IMG/VR virus record: IMGVR_UViG_3300042478_001714
Location: 1 to 31,546 of that record
Direction: 5' to 3' (one strand)
DNA: 31,546 nucleotides
From: a virus
The position numbers and the translations under genes were made by a program. Under the pieces are notes generated by a model. The model was not told the DNA's origin. It saw only the letters and a program-made list of their open reading frames with translations, and searched no databases. Positions within the stretch are counted from its first letter, which is position 1, and every line of letters begins with the position of its first letter. Positions 1 through 8,392 of this stretch are shown here, piece after piece.

Positions 1-1158
1 GTAAAAGTCGCCAATTACCCCTATTGTGGAGGTTGGAGCACCTGTTCCAGAGTGTATTGATTTAGCTGCATCACTAGTTCCGGCTACCCATGCTGTTCCG
101 TTGTATTTTAGAACATTGCCCGTAGCTGCATTTGGCACACTAAAGGTAAGTGAGCTTGTGGTTGAATCCCATACTAATGGTTCATTTGCAATTATATTTG
201 CAACACCACTTCCTGTGCTTCCTGTGCCCTTAGACGCTACTAAATCCCAATACTCGGCGTTAGTCGGTATATTGGTTGTAGTTTTTATTGATACATAGCT
301 AGAGCCTAGATATTGAACAACCGAATGTTCAGGGTAGGTTGTTCCCGATGACCATGTTCCGCGCCATTCTAGACCAGCACTACCTGCATTACCCTGTGGG
401 CCTGCTACACCTTGTGGGCCTAGGAGAGATACACCTGCCCCCCAACCTTGTGAATTTGTGTAACCACCGTACAGCCTGCCTGTGACTAGATTTATAAAAA
501 AGTCACCTTCCCTACGCTCTGTAGGGTTAGGAAAGTTAGTAGTTGGTACTTCGTTTCCGTAGAAAATTTTAGAACCTGCGGGTCCATCAGCACCAGCTAA
601 ACCCTGAATTCCCTGTGGCCCTTGTGCCCCGGTTTCTCCTTTTAGGTCTATTGCGCCGCCCCAACTGACAACGCCGTTTGTAGTGACCCTAGGGCCGTAT
701 AATAAGCGTGTTGTTGTATTAAGGAAGTAATCCCCATCTATCGCAGTAGTTGTTGAAATTGGGCCTGTTGTGCCTGATAAAAAGGTAGATCCACGAACGC
801 CTTGAATACCTTGTAATCCTTGTGCGCCTATTGCGCCTATTGCGCCAGTTGGTCCGGCAGGGCCTGTTGACCCTGAAGCTAGAACACGAGTCCACGCGCC
901 TGTGCCACCAGCGTACTTCCAGATGTATAAAAAGTTATCGTCTGTATCAAACCAAAAAGCTTTAGCAGTCTCAGGGTTAGTTGGGTCTGTGGGTTGTGTG
1001 CCCTGGACATAATAAGTAGCACCTGTGGATAGTAGAACCCCACCAATGTATAGACTATTGGTGTTGTTTGCGTAGGCTGGTTCACCAGCTAGGTACGCAT
1101 TAGCTGCTGCGTTTGCTTCTATTACAGAAGATGGGCCATTTTTAAATTGGATCTGCAT
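1..1158 (-). CDS. Collagen-like tail fibre with carbohydrate-binding module, 3' end missing
   Basis: The frame is open from the ATG at 1158 to the left edge (386 codons, no stop), so the gene continues outside the window. Collagen-type Gly-X-Y stretches lie at about residues 95-123 (for example GPAGPTGA), 174-196 (GAQGPQGIQG) and 247-262 (GPQGVAGPQGNAG). Between them are repeated short modules of the form GDYFLNTTTRLLYG and GDFFINLVTGRLYG, which I know from many phage fibres. Residues 264-310 (GTWSSGTTYPEHSVVQYLGS, then a YWDL) match the chitin-binding/CBM5-12 type module that binds surface sugars. The start follows the stop of the upstream hub-like gene by one base, so translation is probably coupled. 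Likely role: receptor-binding fibre at the tail tip. The fibre class is well supported; the receptor is unknown. Confidence 0.85.
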   Translation of the reverse strand, partial: MQIQFKNGPSSVIEANAAANAYLAGEPAYANNTNSLYIGGVLLSTGATYYVQGTQPTDPTNPETAKAFWFDTDDNFLYIWKYAGGTGAWTRVLASGSTGPAGPTGAIGAIGAQGLQGIQGVRGSTFLSGTTGPISTTTAIDGDYFLNTTTRLLYGPRVTTNGVVSWGGAIDLKGETGAQGPQGIQGLAGADGPAGSKIFYGNEVPTTNFPNPTERREGDFFINLVTGRLYGGYTNSQGWGAGVSLLGPQGVAGPQGNAGSAGLEWRGTWSSGTTYPEHSVVQYLGSSYVSIKTTTNIPTNAEYWDLVASKGTGSTGSGVANIIANEPLVWDSTTSSLTFSVPNAATGNVLKYNGTAWVAGTSDAAKSIHSGTGAPTSTIGVIGDFY

Positions 1159-1159
1159 G

Positions 1160-3826
1160 TTATGCCTCTTGAATAATTATTTTTGTGGTTGAGCCTACGC
1201 AAGAGAATGAAGTTAAATTACCTGCCATAAACTGTAATTTAAAAGGTGTGCAAATACAGGTAGTTCCAGAAGTCAGTTGTACTTGGGGCTTAGATACATT
1301 GACTATATCTTTAAATGTAAGGTCAAATCCGTTGTTACCTACTAACCTTAGCTTGGCTTGGATTATGTCTTTTAAAGGGCCAAACTGATCATTTATTCCA
1401 GCCCAACCACCATCAAAAACAGATTGCTGTAATGGTATTGTGATGTCTTTTAACCACTTGCAAGAGTCAGGAGGTGATTCAAAAGACATTATAAGGTTTG
1501 CAGGTATAGTGCAATTTACCCCACCGCACTGAAAGTCTGATTCTGCTGCGTCCGCTACACATACTGAGGTGTTTGGTACTAAACCATTGCTGCTCGATGG
1601 TATGTTAATTGGAATACTAGTAAACATACCTAAGGTAAATATTCCACCAACCTCATCCAGCTTCTGATCGCACGCAACCGCCCTGGGTGCAGGGTATGGC
1701 TGTGAATCTACACACCTCATATTCATGTACCAATTTTGGTTTTGTAATAGCTGTAAATCTGTGTCGTAGTCGTTTACTTTTTCAATTACTACGGTTGCGT
1801 ACGCAGGGGTTTTTGCAGTTTTTGCAAATGTGAGTCTTCCCCAACATTGTGCACATCCTTGGCAGGTAAAAGATTTTGCACCGTTAATTTGGCGTGATGT
1901 TACCTTGCTACCATTCCAATACACCGATACCATTGCCTGTGTTTGGAAATGATAATCCAGGGCAACATTACCAACAGCAGATCCTAAGCAAAATTTAACT
2001 ACATATGGTGGCTTGTGGTAGTTCGGGTAGTTAGCTGGATCGGCATTAATTGGAAGTGTAGAGTTTTTTACCTGCACCGGGCTGTAGGGTAAAAACATAC
2101 TAGAGTTACCAAAACCGTATAGCTGGCTAGTGAGACTACCGCCCTGCATACCCTTGCATTGACCGCATGGGTAGGCATCAGCATCACACCCTGATTCATC
2201 ACCTAGGTACGACTCAATGTAAATATCTTGTACTGGGTCGTTGTAGGGTGCTCTTGCAACTTTAGTTACTATATTGCCGATGTCGTACAGAACATAGTCA
2301 AACATTCCGGTAGGATCTATCTTTTCTATACCGTTTAAAATTAGATTAACATCGCTCATCTGATACAGAAGCCAGTCGTTCTTATACACCTCAATAAAGT
2401 TGTTTAGCTGGGTTTGGCTAAATTCTTTATCTGTCTTGTTGCTAGGCTTTTGCGCGTATTCTGGACAGCTTTTTACCTTTAATTTATAGCTAGATGCATT
2501 AATTTTAAAATATTTAGAAGGTAGTGATTTCCCTGATGATGGTTCGCCCCAAGTTGTAGTGAATGGGTATAGTAGTTTCTTATTTAGGTCGTAAGCGTAA
2601 TCTCCTGAAATAGGTGTAACAACTTCTGTAGTTGTACCGCCAATGTTGCGCGTAAATGTGCTTGGTGGTAACGGAGATGCATCTGTAGAGGTATAATAGT
2701 AAACCTGACCACCTGACATAAAAGCAGAATTAGTGTTGTCATCACCTTCGGCGTTAACAACATTACCTGTCTCTCCGCCACCTTCTGTTGTAACTGTGGC
2801 GTACACTGACCCAGACATTAAAAAGCTAATTGCCCTGGGTATTACACCCGCAGTATCGCGCATGATACTTTTTAGTTTTTTAAACTCTGTTTCACTTTTT
2901 GTAATGTCAGAATTAGTTGAGTAATTAGAAGCCATTGAATCTTTTGCAGTAGATATCAAGCTTCCAAAACCACCAGACCTCTGCGTGTTTGATGTAGAGT
3001 ATCTTGTGCTGTCCTCTTCAAAACTTTTCTGTGCGTTCATCACACGAACACTACCATCGTAGTTTAAAATAATCCTAGTGCCGCACGAATGTGCAATTGT
3101 ATCTAGGAGAAGAGGAACCTTAGTCAATTGCGAAGCTGTTCTAAATATAGAGTGCGGAAACAAGTAATCTACTGAGATAGGGTCTATTATAATTTGTGAA
3201 TCTGTGTACCCTAAGTTTTTAAAAATAGCTTTGAATAGGTTTTCCCAACTAGTGCATGTAGGAAGTTTAAAATCGCCTGTGGTAAAGTTCCACCAAAAAT
3301 ACCTATCATCCACTAATGGAAGTACCCAAATACCATTAAGGTGCGGGTAAGGAATTCGTGCGGTGTTTTCTGCTAATCCTGTAGGAACCCTACGCTGTTG
3401 AAATAGTGGCCTAGGGGGCAACATCCACATTTTAGCTTGTAGTGGTTTGTAGCCTTCTGAAAGATCTAAATTTTTTGATGTGTACCTATGCAGGTGGTTT
3501 ACGGTGGAGCGTAAACCACCTAATGTGTCTTCTGAATCCGCACTACCTGATAAATCAAACTTTGGTAATTTTTCTAAAAAGTCTGAACTGACTAAGAATA
3601 ACCCACAGCCAAATCTTTTAGCTCCAGTAGGCCAGTACAACTGCCCTAATTGTAATTTGCTGTAAATGTTTTGTTGGGTAGGGGAGTAGATATCTGTGGA
3701 ATCTACATTTGTATTATAAATTCCTTGAAGGTAGTCTTCAATCAATAGCATACCGTCTGTACTTGCATATTGAAGTACATCTTCGCTGGGGTGCAACAGT
3801 GGCGTTCCATCGTAGTATGCTTGCAT
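1160..3826 (-). CDS. Large tail-tip / baseplate hub-like virion protein
   Basis: This 888-aa protein sits immediately before the fibre gene and after the lectin-like protein, the usual place for a tail-tip or baseplate hub protein. Around residues 238-265 it has LLLDTIAHSCGTRIILNYDG followed by SVRV, a pattern I associate with hub/tip proteins (a Leu-rich helix and then a strand with a DG turn). The second half has clustered cysteines: CDADAYPCGQC near 540, CQGCAQC near 656 and CGGVNC near 767, which could bind metal or form disulfides. No signal peptide or membrane segment is evident. Its ATG overlaps the previous stop by one base (TAATG), so translation is coupled. The specific function is inferred from position and weak motif resemblance only. 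Confidence 0.6.
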   Translation of the reverse strand: MQAYYDGTPLLHPSEDVLQYASTDGMLLIEDYLQGIYNTNVDSTDIYSPTQQNIYSKLQLGQLYWPTGAKRFGCGLFLVSSDFLEKLPKFDLSGSADSEDTLGGLRSTVNHLHRYTSKNLDLSEGYKPLQAKMWMLPPRPLFQQRRVPTGLAENTARIPYPHLNGIWVLPLVDDRYFWWNFTTGDFKLPTCTSWENLFKAIFKNLGYTDSQIIIDPISVDYLFPHSIFRTASQLTKVPLLLDTIAHSCGTRIILNYDGSVRVMNAQKSFEEDSTRYSTSNTQRSGGFGSLISTAKDSMASNYSTNSDITKSETEFKKLKSIMRDTAGVIPRAISFLMSGSVYATVTTEGGGETGNVVNAEGDDNTNSAFMSGGQVYYYTSTDASPLPPSTFTRNIGGTTTEVVTPISGDYAYDLNKKLLYPFTTTWGEPSSGKSLPSKYFKINASSYKLKVKSCPEYAQKPSNKTDKEFSQTQLNNFIEVYKNDWLLYQMSDVNLILNGIEKIDPTGMFDYVLYDIGNIVTKVARAPYNDPVQDIYIESYLGDESGCDADAYPCGQCKGMQGGSLTSQLYGFGNSSMFLPYSPVQVKNSTLPINADPANYPNYHKPPYVVKFCLGSAVGNVALDYHFQTQAMVSVYWNGSKVTSRQINGAKSFTCQGCAQCWGRLTFAKTAKTPAYATVVIEKVNDYDTDLQLLQNQNWYMNMRCVDSQPYPAPRAVACDQKLDEVGGIFTLGMFTSIPINIPSSSNGLVPNTSVCVADAAESDFQCGGVNCTIPANLIMSFESPPDSCKWLKDITIPLQQSVFDGGWAGINDQFGPLKDIIQAKLRLVGNNGFDLTFKDIVNVSKPQVQLTSGTTCICTPFKLQFMAGNLTSFSCVGSTTKIIIQEA

Positions 3827-5187
3827 TATTGTATTAATGAGTCCAATACACTTGGTACGGTGCTAAAAGGTAATGTAATGCCTTTTTCCGCAGTAGAAAA
3901 AAGCCTGTTAAACAAAACTTGAAAAGTGTTGTTGGTGTATGTTCCAGAACCACCGTCTAAAGTTTTTGTGATGGAAATGTTGACACGCTGTCCGGTGTAC
4001 ATAGGCTCTGAATCTAAACCTAGAAGGGAGATGTATGGACCACCTGTGTACAGTTCGTTCATCTCAGTTAGAACAAGCCTGTTAAGCTCAACTGTAACCC
4101 CGGTTTGATTTGTACCATTGCACATGATTCTTAAAAACACCGTAGTTGGTGTTTTAGACCCAACCACAAAGGTGGCACTAACATTTTGATAAACGCCTAA
4201 GTTTGCTGCGTTTATTGAACTAAATAAAACGCTCTTGGCTAGGTATGCGTTAGAATTGTCCACCATAGTGTTGTCAGCAGAATCCACTAAATCTACTGTG
4301 ATTGAACCACTAGACAAGACAGCGGCCGAATTTAATTTAAACCTAAAATACACATGATAAACCTTCTTAGCACTTACATACGATGACACATTTTGCTTTA
4401 GTCGAACACTTGCTAAGTTTTGGATTTTTAGGCCGTTTGAAGATACGAGCCAGTTTGTTCCGGCTACACCATAGGATGTTACAGCATCCCAATTAGCAGG
4501 TATAGTAGGTGTTGCTGCGTCTGTAAGATTAAAATTACCGTTGGTGATAGAGTTTCCTTCAGAGGCACTGGCGTTCATGTTTACGCGCTCAACTGTAATA
4601 TCTGCACCTGATCCAGATGGGTAGTCGTAGTTAAACACCCCGGTGGCAATGTCTTTTGCTCTAACCGTTAGTGTTTCGTTACCTGCACCAGTGCCACCTG
4701 TGAATGAATCAGAAGTTACTTCTAGTCTTATATTTTCTGCCAGGGTGTGTTGGTTAGAACCACCATCCGAATTTACAACGGCAACACTAATTAAATTTAG
4801 TCCGCTAGGGTCTGATACAGTTACAGTGTTTAACATCTTTTGAACGGTGATGTTATCCGCCTTCATTTGAGATACTAGTTCTAACAGGCAATCATCTACG
4901 GTGGCTGGTATTAGAGGGTCGTTTGCTGTTACAGAATCTATTAAAACACCTTCCGCCACATTTACAAAAACATCAGGAACTAGATTGCTTACAGAACTAA
5001 TTTGGCTATCAATAGCAGGTATGTAATCAAGTACTATTTTAGTCTTACCGTTGGATGTAAACTTATTAGTTAATGTTGGAGATTTTACATTAACTAAGGA
5101 TTTTTGAAATGTGTTTATATCGGATATAAACCCACCAATAAGCCCTAGTTTAGTAAATAAACCGTAGGTTCCTGTGTAATCTATCAT
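3826..5187 (-). CDS. Virion protein with carbohydrate-binding jelly-roll-like domain
   Basis: The protein has 453 residues. The first 200 residues are not recognised. At about 213-375 there is ITNGNFN...IPANW, then strands ending in YHVYFRF and TVFLRIMCNG, the layout of CBM4_9-like jelly-roll modules (NGNFE...W opening, a ligand-facing beta-sandwich). The C-terminal 75 residues are again unrecognised. The start has AGGA 7 bases upstream and lies 11 bases after the previous gene. Position next to the hub-like gene and fibre suggests a baseplate or tail-surface protein that contacts host polysaccharide. The CBM reading is by pattern, without any search, and the domain could equally be a purely structural beta-sandwich. 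Confidence 0.6.
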   Translation of the reverse strand: MIDYTGTYGLFTKLGLIGGFISDINTFQKSLVNVKSPTLTNKFTSNGKTKIVLDYIPAIDSQISSVSNLVPDVFVNVAEGVLIDSVTANDPLIPATVDDCLLELVSQMKADNITVQKMLNTVTVSDPSGLNLISVAVVNSDGGSNQHTLAENIRLEVTSDSFTGGTGAGNETLTVRAKDIATGVFNYDYPSGSGADITVERVNMNASASEGNSITNGNFNLTDAATPTIPANWDAVTSYGVAGTNWLVSSNGLKIQNLASVRLKQNVSSYVSAKKVYHVYFRFKLNSAAVLSSGSITVDLVDSADNTMVDNSNAYLAKSVLFSSINAANLGVYQNVSATFVVGSKTPTTVFLRIMCNGTNQTGVTVELNRLVLTEMNELYTGGPYISLLGLDSEPMYTGQRVNISITKTLDGGSGTYTNNTFQVLFNRLFSTAEKGITLPFSTVPSVLDSLIQ

Positions 5188-5198
5188 GTTTTATCCTG

Positions 5199-5735
5199 TT
5201 AGTTTGTAGGGGTTGTGCTGTATTCCATTCCACCCATCCAGTCGTAAACAAAGGATGTCCAATCTTCTGTGTTTTCGCCGTTTAGTGAAGATGTATGAGC
5301 AAAGATATCGTTTCCATCAATTGGGCTTCTAGGGTAGAAAAACCTCTTCGACTTAAGACTATAAATATCCGAATATTCTAACATGTACACTGCGGAACCG
5401 CTACAGGAATATTCCGTAGTTCCTGTGGTATGGTTGACTTCTGGAGCCTCCATGCGAACAGTGTGGCTTATAAGTGTTCTTTTGTTTAAAGATGTGTATT
5501 GGCTTAGGAAAGACGGTATGTCAGGGGGTTTGTTTGACCGCACAAATGAGAACACAACTGTCTCTGTAGCAGTTGACCCAAGTTCAAATATTTTTGAGGA
5601 TGATTGCAACCCAAGAACTCTAGTTTTAAGTATGTCGTTTTCCGTTAAATACGACACAGAAATGCTAGCCATAGTGTATGGGAATCTGGCGTGCGCTAGA
5701 GATATTAACACTTTTCTAGAGTTAGGGTTACTCAT
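5199..5735 (-). CDS. Tail-region structural protein, unrecognised
   Basis: I do not recognise this 178-aa product. It is mixed alpha/beta with no signal peptide, membrane segment or obvious catalytic motif. GAGGAG lies 9 bases before the ATG, and the first 8 bases overlap the stop region of the preceding gene (ATGAGTAA), so the two are translationally coupled. It lies in a run of five genes of the tail-tip section, so a baseplate or tail-assembly role is the natural inference. Gene reality is well supported by spacing, the ribosome-binding site and the compact operon; function is not. Confidence 0.7.
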   Translation of the reverse strand: MSNPNSRKVLISLAHARFPYTMASISVSYLTENDILKTRVLGLQSSSKIFELGSTATETVVFSFVRSNKPPDIPSFLSQYTSLNKRTLISHTVRMEAPEVNHTTGTTEYSCSGSAVYMLEYSDIYSLKSKRFFYPRSPIDGNDIFAHTSSLNGENTEDWTSFVYDWMGGMEYSTTPTN

Positions 5736-6282
5736 CGTACTGCTCCTCTATTTTTCTTAAAAGTTCGGTTAGATGGAGTCCGGGCATGAATTGTTGGTCA
5801 TGGTAACCGCCACTCATCAGCTTGTTAATTGCTAGCATCCAGAACCCTGTGCCACCTTTAGCAGAAGAGCGATTAGCATCTGAAGGTTTGTAAACCTTGT
5901 ACCAACTGTTGAAAGATTCAAACCCAGTTAGCATTACATCATCTTCCCAAACATCCTGTTCAATCCAATACTCTCTAGGTTTTTTAGTTTTATCCCAGGG
6001 GAAGTTTTTAAAAATAAAATTACTTACTTGAGAATTTAGGATTTTATCGAACTTTACTTTATCTTCAGCGCTTAGTTTAGCTCGTTTAGAAAGTTGAGGT
6101 TTAGCTACTACTACATCGATGAACACATCTTTTAATTCTTCCTCACGCACCGGAAGTTTAGGCTTGCCCTTGTTAGGGTTTTTATCTTCTCTGTAATACC
6201 GAATACTTTTTCTAGGGTATAGAGAACCTTCTACCCTTATTGCTCCACCATTCTCCTGTTTTATTCTGTTGTAATAGCTCAT
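5728..6282 (-). CDS. Tail-region protein, unrecognised, charged
   Basis: This 184-aa product is rich in Lys and Glu, with a basic N-terminal third and the central segment YWIEQDVWEDDVMLTGFESF. The C-terminal part (TGFWMLAINKLMSGG, HLTELLRKIEEQYDE) looks helical. No known domain is recognised and no signal peptide is seen. It overlaps the gene before it by 4 bases (ATGA) and the gene after it by 8, so all three are coupled. The size and basic character would suit an assembly chaperone or a minor tail protein, but this is only inference from position. Confidence 0.7.
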   Translation of the reverse strand: MSYYNRIKQENGGAIRVEGSLYPRKSIRYYREDKNPNKGKPKLPVREEELKDVFIDVVVAKPQLSKRAKLSAEDKVKFDKILNSQVSNFIFKNFPWDKTKKPREYWIEQDVWEDDVMLTGFESFNSWYKVYKPSDANRSSAKGGTGFWMLAINKLMSGGYHDQQFMPGLHLTELLRKIEEQYDE

Positions 6283-7862
6283 TTGTTTTTATCCCCTAGG
6301 TGTTGTTCAGGGCTATTATCTTTACGATCATTGTTATATTCCTCATGTGTATTCTGATGAGGATCAATTGGGTATTCTGAAGGGTTAGAGCGTACGCCTT
6401 CAACAAATATCTGCTCCATGAAAGATCCGCGCATCTGATCGCTACCTGATCTAGCAGATATAGGTGATAAATCTATAAGATCGGGATTTAGCTGCCCCTT
6501 TACATAAGTCTTGATGAAAACACCATCCATACTTTCTCCGTAAGTTTTTTTATCTTTTTGGAGATCTGCGAAAAAGCTCTTGTTGTGAAGTCGATTTAAA
6601 TCAAATTTATCCCCAGTTAGAATTACTGAAGCATCTAAAAATCTGTTGTGTAAGTCGGCGTTTTTTTGTGGCCCAAATAACCACTTGGTTAGATCGTTTC
6701 CTAATAAACTTGCAAGCCCCTCGCCAGTAACATTTAATGGGCTACTTGTGCGGTTTACTTGAATACGCGCGTAACTGCCCATAGCATCAATTTCAAGTTT
6801 AAAATTGTATTTCCCTGCTGACTGTTGGTAGGGAAGCTTTTTTTGAACTATGTAATAAATAAGGTATTCTAAATCAGATTTATCAGACAAGTTGTTACCA
6901 TAAACCTGAATGGTTAAATTCTCTTCAGTGACAGGTAAAGCAGCACCAATAGCGGCACCAACATTAGACAAGGTTCTCCACCTCTGCATACCTTTACCAG
7001 ATTCGTTCATAGTCGCGCTAGCAGCTTTATATGCGTCTTGTGCTGCTGAGTATGTGGTAGGTTGCATACATGTCACGCCTTGGGTTATTTCCAAGCGTGT
7101 TATGTTTTTCATGTTGGGTTTAGGAAAGGTTGTGTAACTGTCTACTGCTTTATTAAGACGATTATCTAAGTGGAAATGTGTCTCTCTGTCAATGAATGAA
7201 TACTCCATCTTCATTGAACCTGGGTGTAGCCTGCACTTGACTAAATCCCTTTTCATTGTGATTGGTGTGGGTATATTTATTAGCTCTCTAAAATCGTCAG
7301 GTGATAGGTTTTCATCTATCATCACATCAGTTCTGAAGTGTATCATCCCTGACACTTTTCTTGATGTGTAGAAGTCTTGATCAATAATGTGTTCCATTGT
7401 GTAACTATTGCTTAAAATAGCATACTTAGGCGCGCCGAAAATATGTGCGTCATTTACATCCGTTTGTATTGTAAATGTTACTTGGGTGCTATTTACACCG
7501 TTTATCTTGTTGATTGAAAAACCTTTAGGTTTTGGTCCGTTAGTGCAATCTATTATTTGACCTTCCTCAGGGCTTTCTAAAAGCACTGTGCCGCCAACCA
7601 CATATTTAAGTTTTTGTCTAGGTTGTGTTAGGAAGTGTTTAATGATCACATCTACTTCAATAGCATCATCCGCAACTTCAAATGTTTTAAAATTAACTTC
7701 ATTATCTTGAGATACAACACCTTCTACATTTAATGTGTGTCGGGTGTAGAGGTAATGTGTTTGCTCTTTGTCGGCGTACATAGGCTCGCGCTTGTAATCC
7801 TTTACATGCACTAAGTTAATTTTAATTGGGCCATATTCTAAGTAATTTGCGGATATTCCCAT
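6279..7862 (-). CDS. Virion structural protein, probably tail, 527 aa
   Basis: The N-terminal 60 residues include THYLYTRHTLNVEGVVSQ, a pattern I associate from memory with a family of uncharacterised phage structural proteins. The rest is mixed beta/alpha. A short Ala/Gly-rich segment (LSNVGAAIGAALPV, about residues 295-308) could be a helix or linker. The last 30 residues are highly polar and probably disordered. The ATG shares one base with the upstream stop (TAATG), and the gene overlaps the next by 4 bases. Given its place just after the tail-completion candidate, it may be a main tail or baseplate component. It could also be a sheath-like or tube-like protein, but I see no signature that decides this. 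Confidence 0.65.
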   Translation of the reverse strand: MGISANYLEYGPIKINLVHVKDYKREPMYADKEQTHYLYTRHTLNVEGVVSQDNEVNFKTFEVADDAIEVDVIIKHFLTQPRQKLKYVVGGTVLLESPEEGQIIDCTNGPKPKGFSINKINGVNSTQVTFTIQTDVNDAHIFGAPKYAILSNSYTMEHIIDQDFYTSRKVSGMIHFRTDVMIDENLSPDDFRELINIPTPITMKRDLVKCRLHPGSMKMEYSFIDRETHFHLDNRLNKAVDSYTTFPKPNMKNITRLEITQGVTCMQPTTYSAAQDAYKAASATMNESGKGMQRWRTLSNVGAAIGAALPVTEENLTIQVYGNNLSDKSDLEYLIYYIVQKKLPYQQSAGKYNFKLEIDAMGSYARIQVNRTSSPLNVTGEGLASLLGNDLTKWLFGPQKNADLHNRFLDASVILTGDKFDLNRLHNKSFFADLQKDKKTYGESMDGVFIKTYVKGQLNPDLIDLSPISARSGSDQMRGSFMEQIFVEGVRSNPSEYPIDPHQNTHEEYNNDRKDNSPEQHLGDKNK

Positions 7863-8392
7863 TATGCAACATCCATTATGTATTTAACTTCAAAGTTTAA
7901 AAACGACCTGGATACCTGCCTCTGTGATGACTTGTCTGAATCTTCTTTGTTGTAATGTGCTAATTCCCCCCAAGCAGAATTAGGTTCGCTTAGGCGCACA
8001 GGTTCCGCACTAATCATGTCACCGTTAGTGTTGAATAGGAATTTTAAGTGCAAACAATTTAATATCTGTTCTTCACGCCTTAGGTGACCGTAAATAGGAT
8101 CCATCAAAGCGCGCTCATCCGTATCACTTCTATCAACTGCTAACCTAGTTCGTATTACTATTGTGATAGTTCTAAGAACCACGCTAGCTGTTCTACCTGC
8201 CCCAGAAACAAATTCTTCAATAGGGTAGGGCAGGTTAGCCTTTATAAGTACATCGAAATCCCCTGCGTAAATAGGTAGATCATCCCTAGCAACAATTTTA
8301 ACTGTTGTGTCATTGGTGATTCCTAAGCTTGTCTTAATAGCTGTTTTTATAGCTTTTAGAATGTCAACTATTGGGGATTTTACTTGTGCCAT
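7862..8392 (-). CDS. Tail completion/terminator-like protein
   Basis: This 176-aa protein opens with a helical segment (VDILKAIKTAIKTSLGI), followed by alternating strands (TITIVIRTRLAVDRSD) and LRREEQILNCLH. That order, the size, and its place after the capsid and connector genes resemble gpU/HK97-gp10-type tail terminator or completion proteins, which cap the tail and join it to the head. The start codon directly follows the stop of the previous gene (TAAATG). The assignment is by size, order and secondary-structure pattern only, so another head-tail joining protein is possible. Confidence 0.5.
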   Translation of the reverse strand: MAQVKSPIVDILKAIKTAIKTSLGITNDTTVKIVARDDLPIYAGDFDVLIKANLPYPIEEFVSGAGRTASVVLRTITIVIRTRLAVDRSDTDERALMDPIYGHLRREEQILNCLHLKFLFNTNGDMISAEPVRLSEPNSAWGELAHYNKEDSDKSSQRQVSRSFLNFEVKYIMDVA

